Assembly: GCF_958299795.1 (NCBI RefSeq)
Contig: NC_133209.1
Location: 17,273,368-17,337,367 of the forward strand
Source: Porites lutea
Lineage: Eukaryota; Cnidaria; Anthozoa; Scleractinia; Poritidae
DNA: 64,000 bases
Reading direction: 5' to 3'
The notes beneath the pieces were generated by a model. That model saw only the letters and a program-made list of their open reading frames with translations, made no database searches and was not told the DNA's origin. The translations under genes were made by a program, and so were the position numbers. Numbering within the stretch: position 1 is the first letter of the stretch; each line of letters begins with the position of its first letter. Below are positions 22,186-33,150 of the stretch, piece by piece.

Positions 22186-23969
22186 TAGGAGAATAGGAAA
22201 TCAACTTTAAACGCTTATAAAACTTGTCGCATTTAACATTTGATTGAGATATCTCGCCCTGGAACTGTGCTGATAATGCACTTTCCAAAGTATATAAAAA
22301 ATACAATAAAGGTTATATTTCAGTAAACTCATAAATAGGAGAATTTTGCATCTGACGTGCGTGACATTTGACAGCGTGACCACAAAGTCCACTGGGTGAA
22401 AACGCTTTCTTTTAAGAACGTCAGAAGAAAACATTTAAGGCCTTTAATTTTTCTCATGAACTAAGAGACGTTTTCTTCGCGTGGACTACATAGAAAGAAT
22501 GGCCGCAGGTGGTCTGTTTCACTAGTTTTAACGAAAAGTCACGAGGGTATTTTTAAGCAAAAAATGCTATACAATTGCTGTCGTTGTCATGTATACATGT
22601 ATCTTTTTCATCAGCGGCATTATTCCTGGTTAACTTTTGCCATTTCCTATCAGCGAAATATTTTGAAAGATGTTACAAATAGAAATGGCATAAAGGCTGC
22701 CACAATAAAGTTTTTTTTGCATTCTGGCGCTGTTAAAGTATCGTAGAAAAACGTGATGTTTAATTTGTAGTTGCGAGGAAGGAGTGAGATAAGTGCCGAA
22801 TTAAAATCTTCTAGACTGTATTTGCGTAAGGCCTGAAAGTTATACGGAACCTCTATAAAAGAGTTCATTCAGCCATGTTCAGTGTTCATATAGAAATTGC
22901 TGTGCTAGCGTCGCCTGTCAATCATTCAGTTAATTTGATTACAGTAAACAACATGGGTTTCCACATTACTCCATCACATTACTCCACAAGAAAATGCAAA
23001 ATATATGCACAATGAACCAACTTTCAAACAAGAAAAGGGTAAAAACATGTAAATCATGTAAGAATATGGACAGCTTTTGATGCATTTATCTACAGAGATA
23101 AATTTAACAACTGTTTCCCAACATTACTCCATTTAAACAGTGCCCCATAAAGGTCAATTAGCAAAGTTAGTTTAATTTCAACGCTATCCATGGAGTACTG
23201 TTGTATTTTACTTAGAATTAAGCTAAAATATCTATTAAAATTAGTTTGGTTAAGTCCTTGCAAAGCCCCGAACAAGTCAATTAGGCTATTTTGTCGTTAG
23301 CGCTACTATAAAGGAATTATTTTCGGCTACGAAAATGGAGTAATGTGGTGTGTGATGACTTTGCATGTGTTACCCTTTTTTATTAGATTAACGAAGACAA
23401 TAGACGCCTTATTCTAAATCAAGAGCGTACTTTGTTGTCGTTTTCTGAAACCAGTTTCGAAAAGCAGTGCCACAAGGGCTTAACTAGAGTTATTCAGCCG
23501 GAGAAAGTAGCCTCTAGAATTCGGCAAATCTCCACTCAGCCTCATAGTTTGCTCGCCTGGCAAATTGGCATTTGCTGAATGTTGTAAAGAATGGGGGAAC
23601 TGCTAAGGAAGATGTCAGCTACACTGTCGCAATCCGAATGATTTTTGCGGGAAGTGGTGAACGCACTATATCTTGCTTTAAGATTTGGAGCATATCAGCC
23701 TATGCTACAGTCAATAGTTTTCACCGAAAATAGTCGTACATTTGTATTTTGGCCCTCTTCCTGTGCCCCGGAAAGAGCAATAGTTGTACTTACCGGGTTG
23801 CAAAACATGCCGAATATAAACAGGCGTGTGCGCCAAAAACTGTCTTAACAAGGTACGGCAAATATTTTTTTTCAACAGAGTACTGTTTACGAGTGTTTTT
23901 TGAAGACGTTTCTACTGACAAAAAGTCGTCGAGTTTTGATCTTTCACGGCCACACCCAGAATTTTCAGA
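22186..23969. other. Sequence between the two M1 copies
   Basis: About 1.78 kb with only short frames. The phrase CATTACTCCA recurs at about 22960-22985 and 23120, with its complement GGAGTAATG at about 23337, hinting at a smaller inverted-repeat element of about 400 bases inside. No gene is supported. Confidence 0.4.
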
Positions 23970-24212
23970 CAATCACAGACAAAAGTAGTTGGGAAGGCTG
24001 TACAACTTAACAGTAGTCCATTTTAATCCTGAAAAAAGAGAGTTTTCTCTTTTGCTAAATATCCCCCGTCCCCCCTGTTCAATGTTGGGATATAACAGAA
24101 CAATTACGTGCACAAACATTAACGTTTTGATCAACATTGGGCCAGGGGCGGGGGGAGGAAGGAAAAGAAGAGGTAAAAAAGGCAACCTTCCCAACACTTT
24201 TGACGATGATTG
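23970..24212 (+). mobile_element. MITE M1, right copy
   Basis: Direct copy of 21944-22185, differing by a few bases only. It ends TGATTG followed by TA (24213-24214), where the foldback left arm resumes. Its left neighbour is GA, not TA, so this copy's left junction is not a normal insertion junction. Confidence 0.8.
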
Positions 24213-25605
24213 TAGATCAGCTACTGAAACTCCAGCACCATAGGAACTTAAAGTTTGGTGTTTAGCAAACAATCCCTGTAAGAAGTAAAAAATTCTGTCT
24301 GTTTGAATTCGACTAAAACGAAAATATATTTCAAACCTTAAATTTTCAAAGCCGTGATAGATTATTTAATAAAAACGTAACGTTGTAAATGACTCAAAAC
24401 ATTCTTAAGGAGCGTCAGAATGCTGCTTAATATCATATTTCGATGCTAGCAAATGTTGGTGTATTTTCGTTTTTGCGATCTTCAAAACTAACCCTTTTCA
24501 CTCACTACCCGTCTAAGTGCAACTTCATTCCAAATTTGGACTTTAGCGCTATTTTAATTTGTATCTCTCTGACACGACTCGAACGAATTTTTTAAAAATC
24601 TCTTCACATAATCTTTATAACGTATGTAAGAAGGTCTGAAGCTTTCACAGAGATTGATTCACTGCAACATCTTAAATTTTCAAGACAAACCTATCCTACG
24701 AACCTGTCCAAAATCTGCGTTACAACATTTACTGTTTGACTTTATGCTAATTTTTCCAAAATAATGCGCACTATTCATACCTCCATGAGCAGTACATTTT
24801 AGTTTGAATTTAGCGCATCTTTTGAATGTAAAACATTGACAATCCTCACACTGAAATGTACTCGTCATGGATATACGCATTATTTTGGAAAAATTAGCAT
24901 AACGTCTAACAGTAAATGTTGTAACGCAGATTTTTGACAGGTTCTTAGGATAGGTTTGTCTTGAAAGTTTAACATGTTGCAGTGAATCAATCTCTGTGAA
25001 AGCTTCAGACCTTCTTACATACGTTATGAAGATTATGTGAAGGTATTTTTAAAAAATTCGTTCGAGTCGTTTCAGAGAGATACAAAATAGCGCTAAAAGT
25101 CCAAATTTGGAATGAAGTTTGGATTGAAGTTGAAAATACACCAAAATTTCCTAGCATCGAAATATGATATTCAGCAGCATTCTGACGCTACTTAAGAATA
25201 ATTTGAGTCATTTATAACGTTTTTACTAAATAATTTATCACGGCTATTAAAAATTTAAGGTTAATACATTTTCGTTTTAGTCGAATTCAAACATACAGAC
25301 TTTTTTCCTTCTTACGGAGTGTATTTGCTAAACACCAAACTTTACGTTCCTAGTGTTGCCGGATTTTCAGTAGCTGGTCTAGATCGCGCAAAATTAGGCG
25401 TTTATCAATTTCAAAGTTTTTTTTATTATTATAGTCATAGTAATATCGATTTTACTAAAACCTACATTCTGACAAATTTAAATTTATAGTCAAACATTGG
25501 TGAAAATTTTATAGCGATCAGACAAGGATAAAATCACTTTTAAAGCGATTGAAAAATATTGGTATGGCCTCTGAAAAACTATATCGAAACACCATTTATA
25601 TACTA

Positions 25606-26500
25606 TAGAAGCATATTTGTTTAATAAGTAACAAGGGCGTAGCCAGCTTTTCGACTAGTTGTAGGCCTCGTTGACTTTTATTTCCACATATCCTGAAAAC
25701 TGCACGCACGACTACGATGTAGTACGCACTGACCTCACCAACACTTTGAGCTCTTAAGCTTTTTAACTCACCCCAACAACGCATAATTTGTTACAAGCGG
25801 TAGCGTGATCAAACCAAAACGAGCCTACAGGTCTATGGTCTGGCTACGCTCCTGTGTAATATAACTTTTTTCGCAGCTGACGCTGTCCTAATATATTTAA
25901 CTAACCCTGTGATAATGTTTTTAACAACAAGAGCTATAAGTTGTTTTCAATGTCACGCAACAAAAAAATAAATTGGAAACCGTCCAGTGGAAGGAGCCAA
26001 GAAAATAAAATGTCATAAAAGACTAATATATAAACTTTTTGTCCAAGTCTCAAGTCTTTGTGGCCTACAGTTTCTGAGTTATTTGCCGAAACGTTTCATG
26101 CACCTTTGTAGAGCTTTGTATGGAGACGCCATATTGGTGTACCGTTTTGGTGCACCAATATGGCCGCCGGAAATCAACAAAAACATCTGGAATTCACTTT
26201 ATCTATAAAAGCTCTTTCTTTTCACTCGAGAACAAGCATACGTGCACATAAACATATCTTCTAATACCTGAAAAGGTTATACTGCTGAAAATCAAGAGGA
26301 CAGAGGTTTATTTCAACGAGACAGCATTCCCATTTTGATGTCACGCACTGTGAAAACTCGAAAGTTCAAATTGCAGTATTTTTGAAATGAAACATGCTAT
26401 GGGATTGGAAACTCGTACAAAGATTTCTTTTTTGTTTGTCTTAAACCCGAGTGTAAATAAGAATTCGTAAAACCTCGCTATTTTGACTTTACAATTTGAT
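25606..26500. other. Non-coding stretch with a small hairpin
   Basis: Nothing coding was recognised. A near-perfect small hairpin (CCATATTGGTG...CACCAATATGG) lies at about 26129-26164. Sequence from about 25870 resembles the end of block e. Confidence 0.4.
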
Positions 26501-28064
26501 GACGTCACTGTGAAAACCATCTATTTTCTATAACAACATAGAATTGTTGTCAAAATTCTCGAAAAAGTTCACTTAAACATAAGATTTAAGACGGTGTCGT
26601 CGTCGCCAAGAGAAATCACAACTAATTTCCAGGAAGTCTTCGCAGCTAAAGAATAACTCAAATTCAACGTCAACGGAAAAAAACGATACATGATAATTTC
26701 ATCATATTATTGATCACGTGCAAAACAGGTCAAGTATATGGCAGTTTGAATTGACGTGGACCTTTTACAACAATACAAACACAGCGTATGACAATTTTTT
26801 TCGTTTGGACAACGGTTTTCATACTTATGAATGTCTAACCATTTGTCGAAGTCAAAAAAGGCAGTGCAATCACAACATATAATTATTTTTTTTAGACCTT
26901 TTTTGTGTACCTGGTCAGTACTAACCTCACCCTGAGCAGGCAGGTGCATTATCCGCTAAGCGGACTGAGTCAGAAATTATTTCAGTGTAAATAACATTGT
27001 AAAAGTTTGCTTTTTTCCCTCTATCTCCTTGAAGGTTTCAATATATCTGTCTTTTTGTTAATCGCTTGCAAACTTCAAATATTCTTGTTAACCTTATTCT
27101 ATATTATTATTTATATTAAAAGCGGACGTCTTAAGGTGATTTGTCATTCGTGTACAGATAATTAATGTAAGGAAGTACTATGCTCAGTTTCCAAAACTGA
27201 ATATTGATGTTTAAGGTTGAAGAAAAGACTGATCGAAGAGCGGATAATCAATTCAGCCCTCTTTTCTACCTTGACAACGACAAAAATATTTTTAAGGTAT
27301 AATATAGATAGCCTTGTTTGAGTAAGGGTATATTAACCTGTGGTAATACCCACGAAGAGTCAGTTTAATCACCTAAACAAGCAGTAGGGGTCTCCAGGAA
27401 TACAAGGGAAAACAATACGTACATTGAAGAATTTGTAACCATCTTAAATAACAGTGAGTTATAGTCAGATTTAACGTCTACTTTGAGTCGGTATACGTAC
27501 AGGTCCAATTTTTCATAGTTTCATATATATTTAGTGGGTTAATATATACTCAAGCTAAAACTTCTTCCACGAATAACGGTCAAAGATCAGTTATTACTGC
27601 ACAACAGATCTATTTCAGTTTTGTATAACTGAGCTGCTGGCGAGCAGCGAATTCAGAAGGGGACAGATCTTTTTACCGTACAGGTACTTCATTTTGAAAA
27701 TTCTAACCAATCCTACCAGAATTACAAGCCTTTAATCTATTAACATGCCTTTTGTGGAAAAGTCGACTGACAGTTTCGCTGTTCATCTACGACTCTTTCC
27801 AGATCGAAATAAAATAAAAAATGCAGTTTTAGCCTTTGCCTATTATTGCATCAAAAATAAAAAGGCAGCTTGATTCCATTAGCAGAAAATATGTCCTTAT
27901 CAATTTCTATAAGCTAATTCGCCGAAAAGGATCAAGGCTTTGGCGTAACTTAAAATCTTTTCCCGCTTCTGGGTGGGGTTCACCGCACAGTTAATCTTTC
28001 GCACAATAGGTTTATAAGTTAAAAATGTTTTTTTTTCTTACTCGAAATAGCTTAATAGGCGCAG
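26501..28064 (+). repeat. Blocks e-end, a, b and c upstream of gene copy 2
   Basis: Block a (about 26730-26900: GTATATGGCAGTTTGAATTG, ATGTCTAACCATTTG), block b (about 27040-27370: GATTTGTCATTCGTG, GGATAATCAATTCAGC) and block c (about 27400-27570: TACTTTGAGTCGG, TCCAATTTTTCATAGTTT, TTTAGTGGGTT) occur in this order and again at 46.8-47.7 kb before gene copy 3. They are non-coding with no common frame. They define the array unit. Confidence 0.6.
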
Positions 28065-28798
28065 GGTACCTGTACAAACCGTGCGGTCATAGCCTCTTTC
28101 TTTGTACATTTATATAGGATATATAATTATGGTGATTCCCATTGGCTAGAAATTCCTGAAATAGTGCGTTGATGATCTGTTTATGACAACATGATGATCT
28201 TACTTTCATCATAATGCGTTTTGCTAAATCTTTCGAGGATAAACGGCGAATTTGGTTGAAACGGCCAACGTATCAGACCTTGCACTCAAACCAACCGAGA
28301 ATTCGGCGTTTAAGATCGAAAGGTCGACAATACTGAGGCAACATCACGTTTATTTGGACAATACAAGGCAATATTTATGGCACTGAGTATTTCAGGAGGG
28401 ATATTGCTATCCTACTGATCTACCGGCGGTGTGCAAGATTTTCCCAAAACATTGTCAAATGAGCATGATCGAACAGCTAATTTTTGGGCACTGTTGGTAG
28501 ATTTGAACTTATGTACATAAGAGGTTGACATATCATGGAAGACGACATAGAATTATTTCGCCGTCAGAGATCGATGTTTTCTCAATTTCAGTTATAGCTG
28601 TTAGTGGGTAAACGGATATCCCATATTAACTTCACGTGAGAATTTTTTCATCACAGGTTATGAAGGACACTTTATTTTATAGCAAACTTTGCTCGATTTT
28701 CACTAATGATTGGGACTGTCATGAAAGAACCTACAAGAAAATAGGGAATCACGCAAAGCAGTACTCAGAGAGCACTTCTTTTTTTGTGTGTGTGGTTT
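28065..28798 (+). repeat. Block d, copy 2
   Basis: Close match to 3899-4620 through ACCTGTACAAACCGTGCGGT, CCCATTGGCTAG, GGATAAACGGCGAATTTGG, GGAGGGATATTGCTATC and AGGGAATCACGCAAAG. It has small indels relative to copy 1, so the copy 1 reading frame is not maintained. It is followed directly by the MITE. Confidence 0.65.
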
Positions 28799-28800
28799 TA

Positions 28801-29255
28801 CAGTCGACTCCCGCGATAACTCGAACCTTCTAGGGAAACCGAAAAAAGTCCGAGTTTACTTAGCGCGAGTTCGATCCAGTTATTGGGAGCTCCAAGCAAA
28901 TAACTGGGATTAAGGAAATAAGCAAATAGATGGCGAGGGAATGCTCTTCAAGGCAGCGAGACCTGACATTTCGAAAAAGGAATTAAGCAACAAAGTTTGA
29001 TTGATATACATTGATGTACACTGAATTTGAACTGGAGTGACACGAAGTTGTTTTGATTGTTTCTTTTTTCTTAGTGTTCTGGTTTTTCAATGCTGGTTTC
29101 GGACTTCAAAGCACGGTTTTGTTCTCTTTTTTTCGACTTGTAACGCGCTCAAAACATGGCTCGAGGTACCGAGGATAGAATTGTATAGAAATGATCTGAA
29201 GGGAAACAAAAATGAATTTGATAGCGAGGGTTTGAGTTATCTATAGGGTCAACTG
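28801..29255. mobile_element. pogo/Tigger-like MITE, copy 2 (TA target site)
   Basis: Left end CAGTCGACTCCCGCGATAAC, right end GGGTCAACTG, with TA at 28799-28800 and 29256-29257. The interior matches copy 1 (CGAACCTTCTAGGGAAAC, GAGCTCCAAGCAAATAACT, GAAATGATCTGAAGGGAAAC). It sits at the orthologous spot, so it was duplicated with the gene. Confidence 0.75.
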
Positions 29256-29292
29256 TATTCGCTAAGGTTAGATTTGCACCGGGATTTTAAAA

Positions 29293-29321
29293 TGTTTTTC
29301 ATTTTCCTTATCTTTCCGTAG
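29293..29321 (+). other. Predicted 3' splice site before the ATG of gene copy 2
   Basis: Pyrimidine-rich tract ending ATCTTTCCGTAG, directly abutting ATG 29322, as in copies 1 and 3. Confidence 0.6.
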
Positions 29322-29945
29322 ATGACCATTCGACTAGTTTTCTTGGCTGCTTATCTACCTGTTCTTTTCGGCGGCTTGATTTGGAAGTGGGAAGTTCCAC
29401 GCAATGGTGAAGAGTTAACAAAAGGCCTCAAACTTTTGGGATTAAAGCCAGGCCCACTGGGCTACTTCAACCCTGCCTACATGGCCTTTACCAAAGCAGA
29501 AGCGGATAAATTTCCCAACCTGGTGTCCTACCACACGATGTTGAGAAGGATGAAAATCTACAACATTACTCGGGAATCCGCTCAAGTTCTTGTGCAGACT
29601 AATAGAAGTAGAGTAAGAAGGGACGAGTCAAGTGACAGCGACTGGACGGGAGGGTCAACGGGCCAGTCCTCCCCCATTACAACCTCAAGAGGTTCTTGTG
29701 AATCTAAAACAGAAGGACTTTGTGACCTTTGTCCGGCTAGAACTGATCTAGGTCCTGACAAGATACCCGAGTTTATTAACGTAATGGTGTGTAGAGGACA
29801 GCAGTCCTGTGGACAAGGTTACGTGACAGGCGAGTGCAAAAACTCTTCCGTGACTCAAACATTCGTACAGAGAGTAGGTTTGGATCAATATAAAACTTAC
29901 CAGCAGGAAATTACTATATGTTGCGAATGTGCATTGTTCTTTTGA
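29322..29945 (+). CDS. IL-17-like secreted cysteine-knot precursor, copy 2 (intact)
   Basis: 207 residues. Residues 1-20 form a signal peptide (LVFLAAYLPVLFGG core). Residues 25-80 are a conserved pro-region rich in GLK/GPLGYF. NITR (81-84) is a possible N-glycosylation site and NRSRVRR (94-100) is a furin-type site before D101. A Ser/Thr-rich linker leads to the Cys domain (126-207), with Cys at 126, 134, 137, 157, 163, 172, 200, 201 and 203. KIPEFINVMVCRGQQSC resembles the IL-17 'RYPxxIxxxxCRxxxC' segment, and YQQEITICCECAL matches the IL-17 ending (ExIxVxCxC). Inference: a secreted, probably dimeric cytokine-like ligand. Other cystine-knot ligands (neurotrophin/Spaetzle-like) are the main alternative. 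Stop TGA; an AATAAA signal lies at 29966-29971. The start is chosen for the signal peptide and the splice site before it. Confidence 0.8.
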   Translation: MTIRLVFLAAYLPVLFGGLIWKWEVPRNGEELTKGLKLLGLKPGPLGYFNPAYMAFTKAEADKFPNLVSYHTMLRRMKIYNITRESAQVLVQTNRSRVRRDESSDSDWTGGSTGQSSPITTSRGSCESKTEGLCDLCPARTDLGPDKIPEFINVMVCRGQQSCGQGYVTGECKNSSVTQTFVQRVGLDQYKTYQQEITICCECALFF

Positions 29946-29965
29946 TTAATACCATGTCAATGTAA

Positions 29966-29971
29966 AATAAA
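29966..29971 (+). terminator. Polyadenylation signal AATAAA of gene copy 2
   Basis: AATAAA 20 bases after the stop codon, the first such hexamer downstream. A short 3' UTR is implied. Confidence 0.55.
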
Positions 29972-30059
29972 TTTCGTGGTTATTCTTCAGCTTGTGAGCA
30001 GATTATCACTGACGAGTAATTATGATTAGGAGACTGCTGCAATAATTGTATGTAATTAT

Positions 30060-31352
30060 GTATCTTCCTCGAATCTTCCCGTTATGTACGCCATTATAGT
30101 TAATTGCGCATGCTTTGCTGTGTGATGAGCTCGATTTGCTTAGGACGTTGTAGGCAATTTTTACAACCATTTAGGCTTTTGATGATTATCGTGACAATCA
30201 GCGTTATAAGGACTATAGTAGTGTCCGGTCAAAGAGGACTGACTATATCTCTCTGATTGAACCACGATCCATTTTTGTGCCCATATCCATTTTGAAGCTG
30301 GTACACGCAGCCTTATGCTGAGTTGGCCCATAAACAAAGGGGACCTATATAAACTGTGTCATCGTTTCCTCTTAGTACATTTATTGCCCCCACAGGGATT
30401 TCGCCCAGAAGACAAAATCCCGAGGAGGCACTCTAGTAACTCGCGCGTATATTAAAAAAAGTACTTACAGTTGAAATATACAGCTAGTACAAGTATGCCA
30501 GAAAAATCTCGATATGCTTGAAAGGGGCCGCGAGGAATCGGTAGGTAATGATGACGCTTCTATTGTTTGCGCCCTCAAGTACGAAATGGTTAGGATGACG
30601 TAAAGACAGACAATCCGGAAGGGACCTCTTAGGTAGATTTTGTGACATTTATTGTGCAGTCATACTTCGATACTGCATGTTTTGCGTTACGTGTTATCAG
30701 TGATATTCTGTGGAGCAGTTGTTTTGAAAGTTATGGACCAAAAGACACGCGTTAGATGAAGTTATAAGGAGCGTATAACTGTGTATATATAAACACTTGG
30801 AGAGTTTGCCAGACACGAGTTCACAAATCTTTGATTGGAAACCTTGCCAGACACTCTTTCTCTCTCTTTGACCGGAACAAGACGAGTGAACAACGGCTAG
30901 CTTATCACTAGTAGAACGATGGACTATTACTGACAGAAATTCGCCGACAATCAAGTTCTATGCTGACTGACAGATGTCATTCCGCTAGAATGTGCGAGCG
31001 TGAATTGATCAAACGTCCTTTTAATTTCTAAGGCTTACTTTCCGGCAAATAAAATGAACTGAATGTAAAAAGAGAAGCGAAATAGTGAAAAATTCAACTT
31101 TTAATTAAATCTTTTCTTATGGTTTAGAATAAACTATTCTCGAAACTGAGAATGTTTTGATCAAATTAAAGCTGTGTAAATCGAACTGAAACTGTGCATG
31201 GAACCACAGGTAGCCGAAGCTCGAAATATGAGCATCGGCGAACATCGGCATTGTTGCGCAACAATCGAAATATAAGGATTTGTATGAGAAAAAAAACCTA
31301 TCGTTTGTGTAACCTACGAAAATGAAAGGATTTCAATAAAATAAAAATTACT
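30060..31352 (+). repeat. Block f, copy 2 (left part), and start of an orphan block d
   Basis: 30080-30260 matches 13995-14170 (GCGCATGC, TTAGGACGTT, CAACCATTTAG). At 30335-30400, GGGGACCTATATA and ATCGTTTCCTCTTAGTACAT match the start of block d copy 3 (48148 onward). The rest to 31352 holds no recognised gene; the minus frame 30954-30697 has no motif. Confidence 0.5.
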
Positions 31353-31474
31353 CTCAAATTACTCTCACTCGGGGTGGGAGACAGTCTCTTGCTCCCGTTG
31401 ACATCAATACCTGAGAAAGAAAACAACGGGAGCAAGAAACTGTGTCCCACCCCGAGTGTGGTGAGTAATTTGAG
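31353..31474. repeat. Long near-perfect hairpin
   Basis: CTCAAATTACTC and CACTCGGGGTGGGA, then CTTGCTCCCGTTG, on the left are mirrored on the right by CAACGGGAGCAAG, TCCCACCCCGAGTG and GAGTAATTTGAG. The stem is about 50 bases with a few mismatches, and the loop is about 20 bases. Probably a foldback MITE; it could form a hairpin transcript. Confidence 0.75.
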
Positions 31475-32540
31475 TCTCAGGCCGTGTCGCTATCTTTCAA
31501 CGGTAACGCGGAGTTCAAACCAAGGTTCAGTCGATGGCTTCAGATAGGAAAGGTTGCAAAGATTTGCGACCTTTGATTCGCTCTTGGTGTAAAGGCGTCT
31601 TGAAGCAAGATATCAAATGGAAAGGAGAAGTATCATGTGTGTTACCTAGGCCGAATTTGGAGGCGACTGGAGCAGTTGGAGCGAATTTACAGCCGTTTTC
31701 CTTCGGTGGATCAGTCTGGCCGCTTCGCTGGAGTGCCGAACCTTCGTAAATCTCTATATAGACAGAAAACTCGGGTGTTTTGCTCAAAAGGTCAACAAAT
31801 CTGATCTAAGATCACGTTTATTTTGACAACACAAGGCAATATTCATGGCAGTATTTCAGGATATTACTCTTTTACTTCAATATTTCCATTCATTCCCTTC
31901 ACTGTGTCAAAGGAACACGATCGTACGGTTTTTTTTGGTGGGGACGCTGTGGATAGAACTATAGTAAGAGGCTGATAATTATCATTTAAGGTAACTAGTT
32001 GGCCCCGGCCAACAGTGATCGATGATTGCTGAATTTAAGTTTCAACTATGTTACTGGTTAAACGATCATCCCATACTCAAACCTCTGCTGAGAATTTTTT
32101 AAGCACAGTTTATGAACAATACCTAAAAGTAAACTCTGCAAGACTTCCACGCATAAGGGACTGATACAAAGAACTTTCAGGGAGCAAGTTATTTGTCACT
32201 TCTTGCGTTCTTTGGCCTTGACCACAGGCCGCGCGTCACATCTTTTTCTCATAAGAATTCGATTGCAAGAATTCAAGTCACGCCTTCCTACCGAATTAAC
32301 ATCTCCAAGCCCTTGCAACCCCAAAACGAACTATTGTAGATAGCGCGCCCAAAATTCCCTTCCTTTTTCCCATTCGAACGCCTTGCACACATTCTAACGC
32401 ATTATCGACCCCTGACCGATCCTACATCAACCTTTTGTTTAACCTGCGATCAGGCGGTCCTTTTTCCTTTTTTGTTTTGGAAATGAAGGGAAAAGCACGC
32501 CTGATACATTTACGTTACGCATCGCCTGCCTGTAGTCCAC
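31475..32540 (+). repeat. Orphan block d remainder (about 31795-32170), no gene downstream
   Basis: ATCACGTTTATTTTGACAA, CAAGGCAATATTCATGGCAG, GTCAAAGGAACACGATCG and CCCATACTCAAACC align with the second half of block d in all three gene units. No trace of the cytokine-like coding exon follows. The frame at 31534-31749 (71 codons) is unrecognised and unsupported. Confidence 0.55.
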
Positions 32541-32704
32541 ACATTGTTGGCACGTTTGACCGGTTTCAGACTTTGCGCATCAACTCCCAACACTACGCAA
32601 CAACATGCAACCGGGTGCGCAAACCGACGCAACATGTAAAATCTAACAATGTTGGGAGTTGTTGGCTAACAATGCTGCGCCCGTTTGCATGTGCAGGCAA
32701 TATG
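32541..32704. mobile_element. Possible MITE with TGTTGGGAGTTGTTGG motifs
   Basis: CACATTGTTGGCACG and CAACTCCCAACACTACGCAA on the left are mirrored by AACAATGTTGGGAGTTGTTG and GCTAACAATGCTGCGCCC on the right. The inverted repeat is imperfect and interrupted, with boundaries approximate. Confidence 0.45.
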
Positions 32705-32977
32705 ATCTCATCCTTGGTAAATAACGTCGATGTAAATACAAGCACCTTATCTCCTTATGGCTTCCATTACTTTTTTTCTTTTTGTATTCTATAAAAGGAA
32801 GTCATTGGTAGGGCAATATCGCCAGCGACTTCCAAGTTTTGTAAAGCACTAGTTTTAGCCCTCTAATGTTATGATCACAAAAAACCTTGTCACGCCAATG
32901 GTCTGAGAGGATTGTTTTCTAGTAAGACATCTGCTTATTATTTTATTAATAGCTTTTGAGCAAACGTAAGGACCGTA

Positions 32978-33058
32978 GCCTCCATTAGCGTAATGGATGA
33001 CACATCTGCCTCCTAAGCAGTAAATGCCATCACTGCGGGTTAGAGTCGCGTCGGAGGT
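32978..33058 (+). pseudogene. tRNA-Arg(CCT)-like sequence, uninterrupted paralogue
   Basis: GCCTCCATTAGCGTAATGGA, then TCTGC-CTCCTAA-GCAGT gives a D-arm and an anticodon arm with CCT. The 3' end GGAGGT pairs with the 5' CCTCC. The variable region is about 8 bases too long and the T-loop is TTAGAGT, so the gene is degenerate, although box A is recognisable. The block f flank (32705-32977 and 33059-33150) matches 14340-14599 and 15268-15475. Confidence 0.65.
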
Positions 33059-33150
33059 GTTTTTTACGTCTACTGATTGCTGAGAGATGCAAACAGAGCG
33101 TTTTCACTCAAGTGGGCAGCATTCAGTATGCTAATTTCTTCGAACAAAAG

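Larger units (their letters stand above)
21815..25605. mobile_element. Large foldback element with arms over 650 bp, split by an insertion
   Basis: The right arm (about 24860-25605) is the imperfect reverse complement of the left arm, which now lies in two pieces: about 21815-21943 and 24213-24770. Shared landmarks include TTTCAAAGTTTTT/AAAACTTTGAAA, TAAAGTTTGGTGTTTAGCAAA, CATATTTCGATGCTAGCAAA, CTTCTTACATACGTTAT and AACATTTACTGTT. The loop between arms is about 90 bases. No transposase frame was found. The frame at 24680-24880 is within the arm and loop and is probably fortuitous. Confidence 0.75.

Noticed and set aside
21944-24212. Interpretation of the paired 242-bp direct repeats as long terminal repeats
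   Set aside because: The repeats have inverted termini (CAATCA...TGATTG) and TA target sites, no TG...CA ends, and no coding region of that kind between them.
29322-29945. Neurotrophin or Spaetzle-type assignment for the Cys-rich family
   Set aside because: The ending T-Q-T-F-V...C-C-E-C faintly resembles NGF, but the P-E-F-I...V-C-R-x4-C segment and cysteine order fit IL-17 better; kept only as an alternative.
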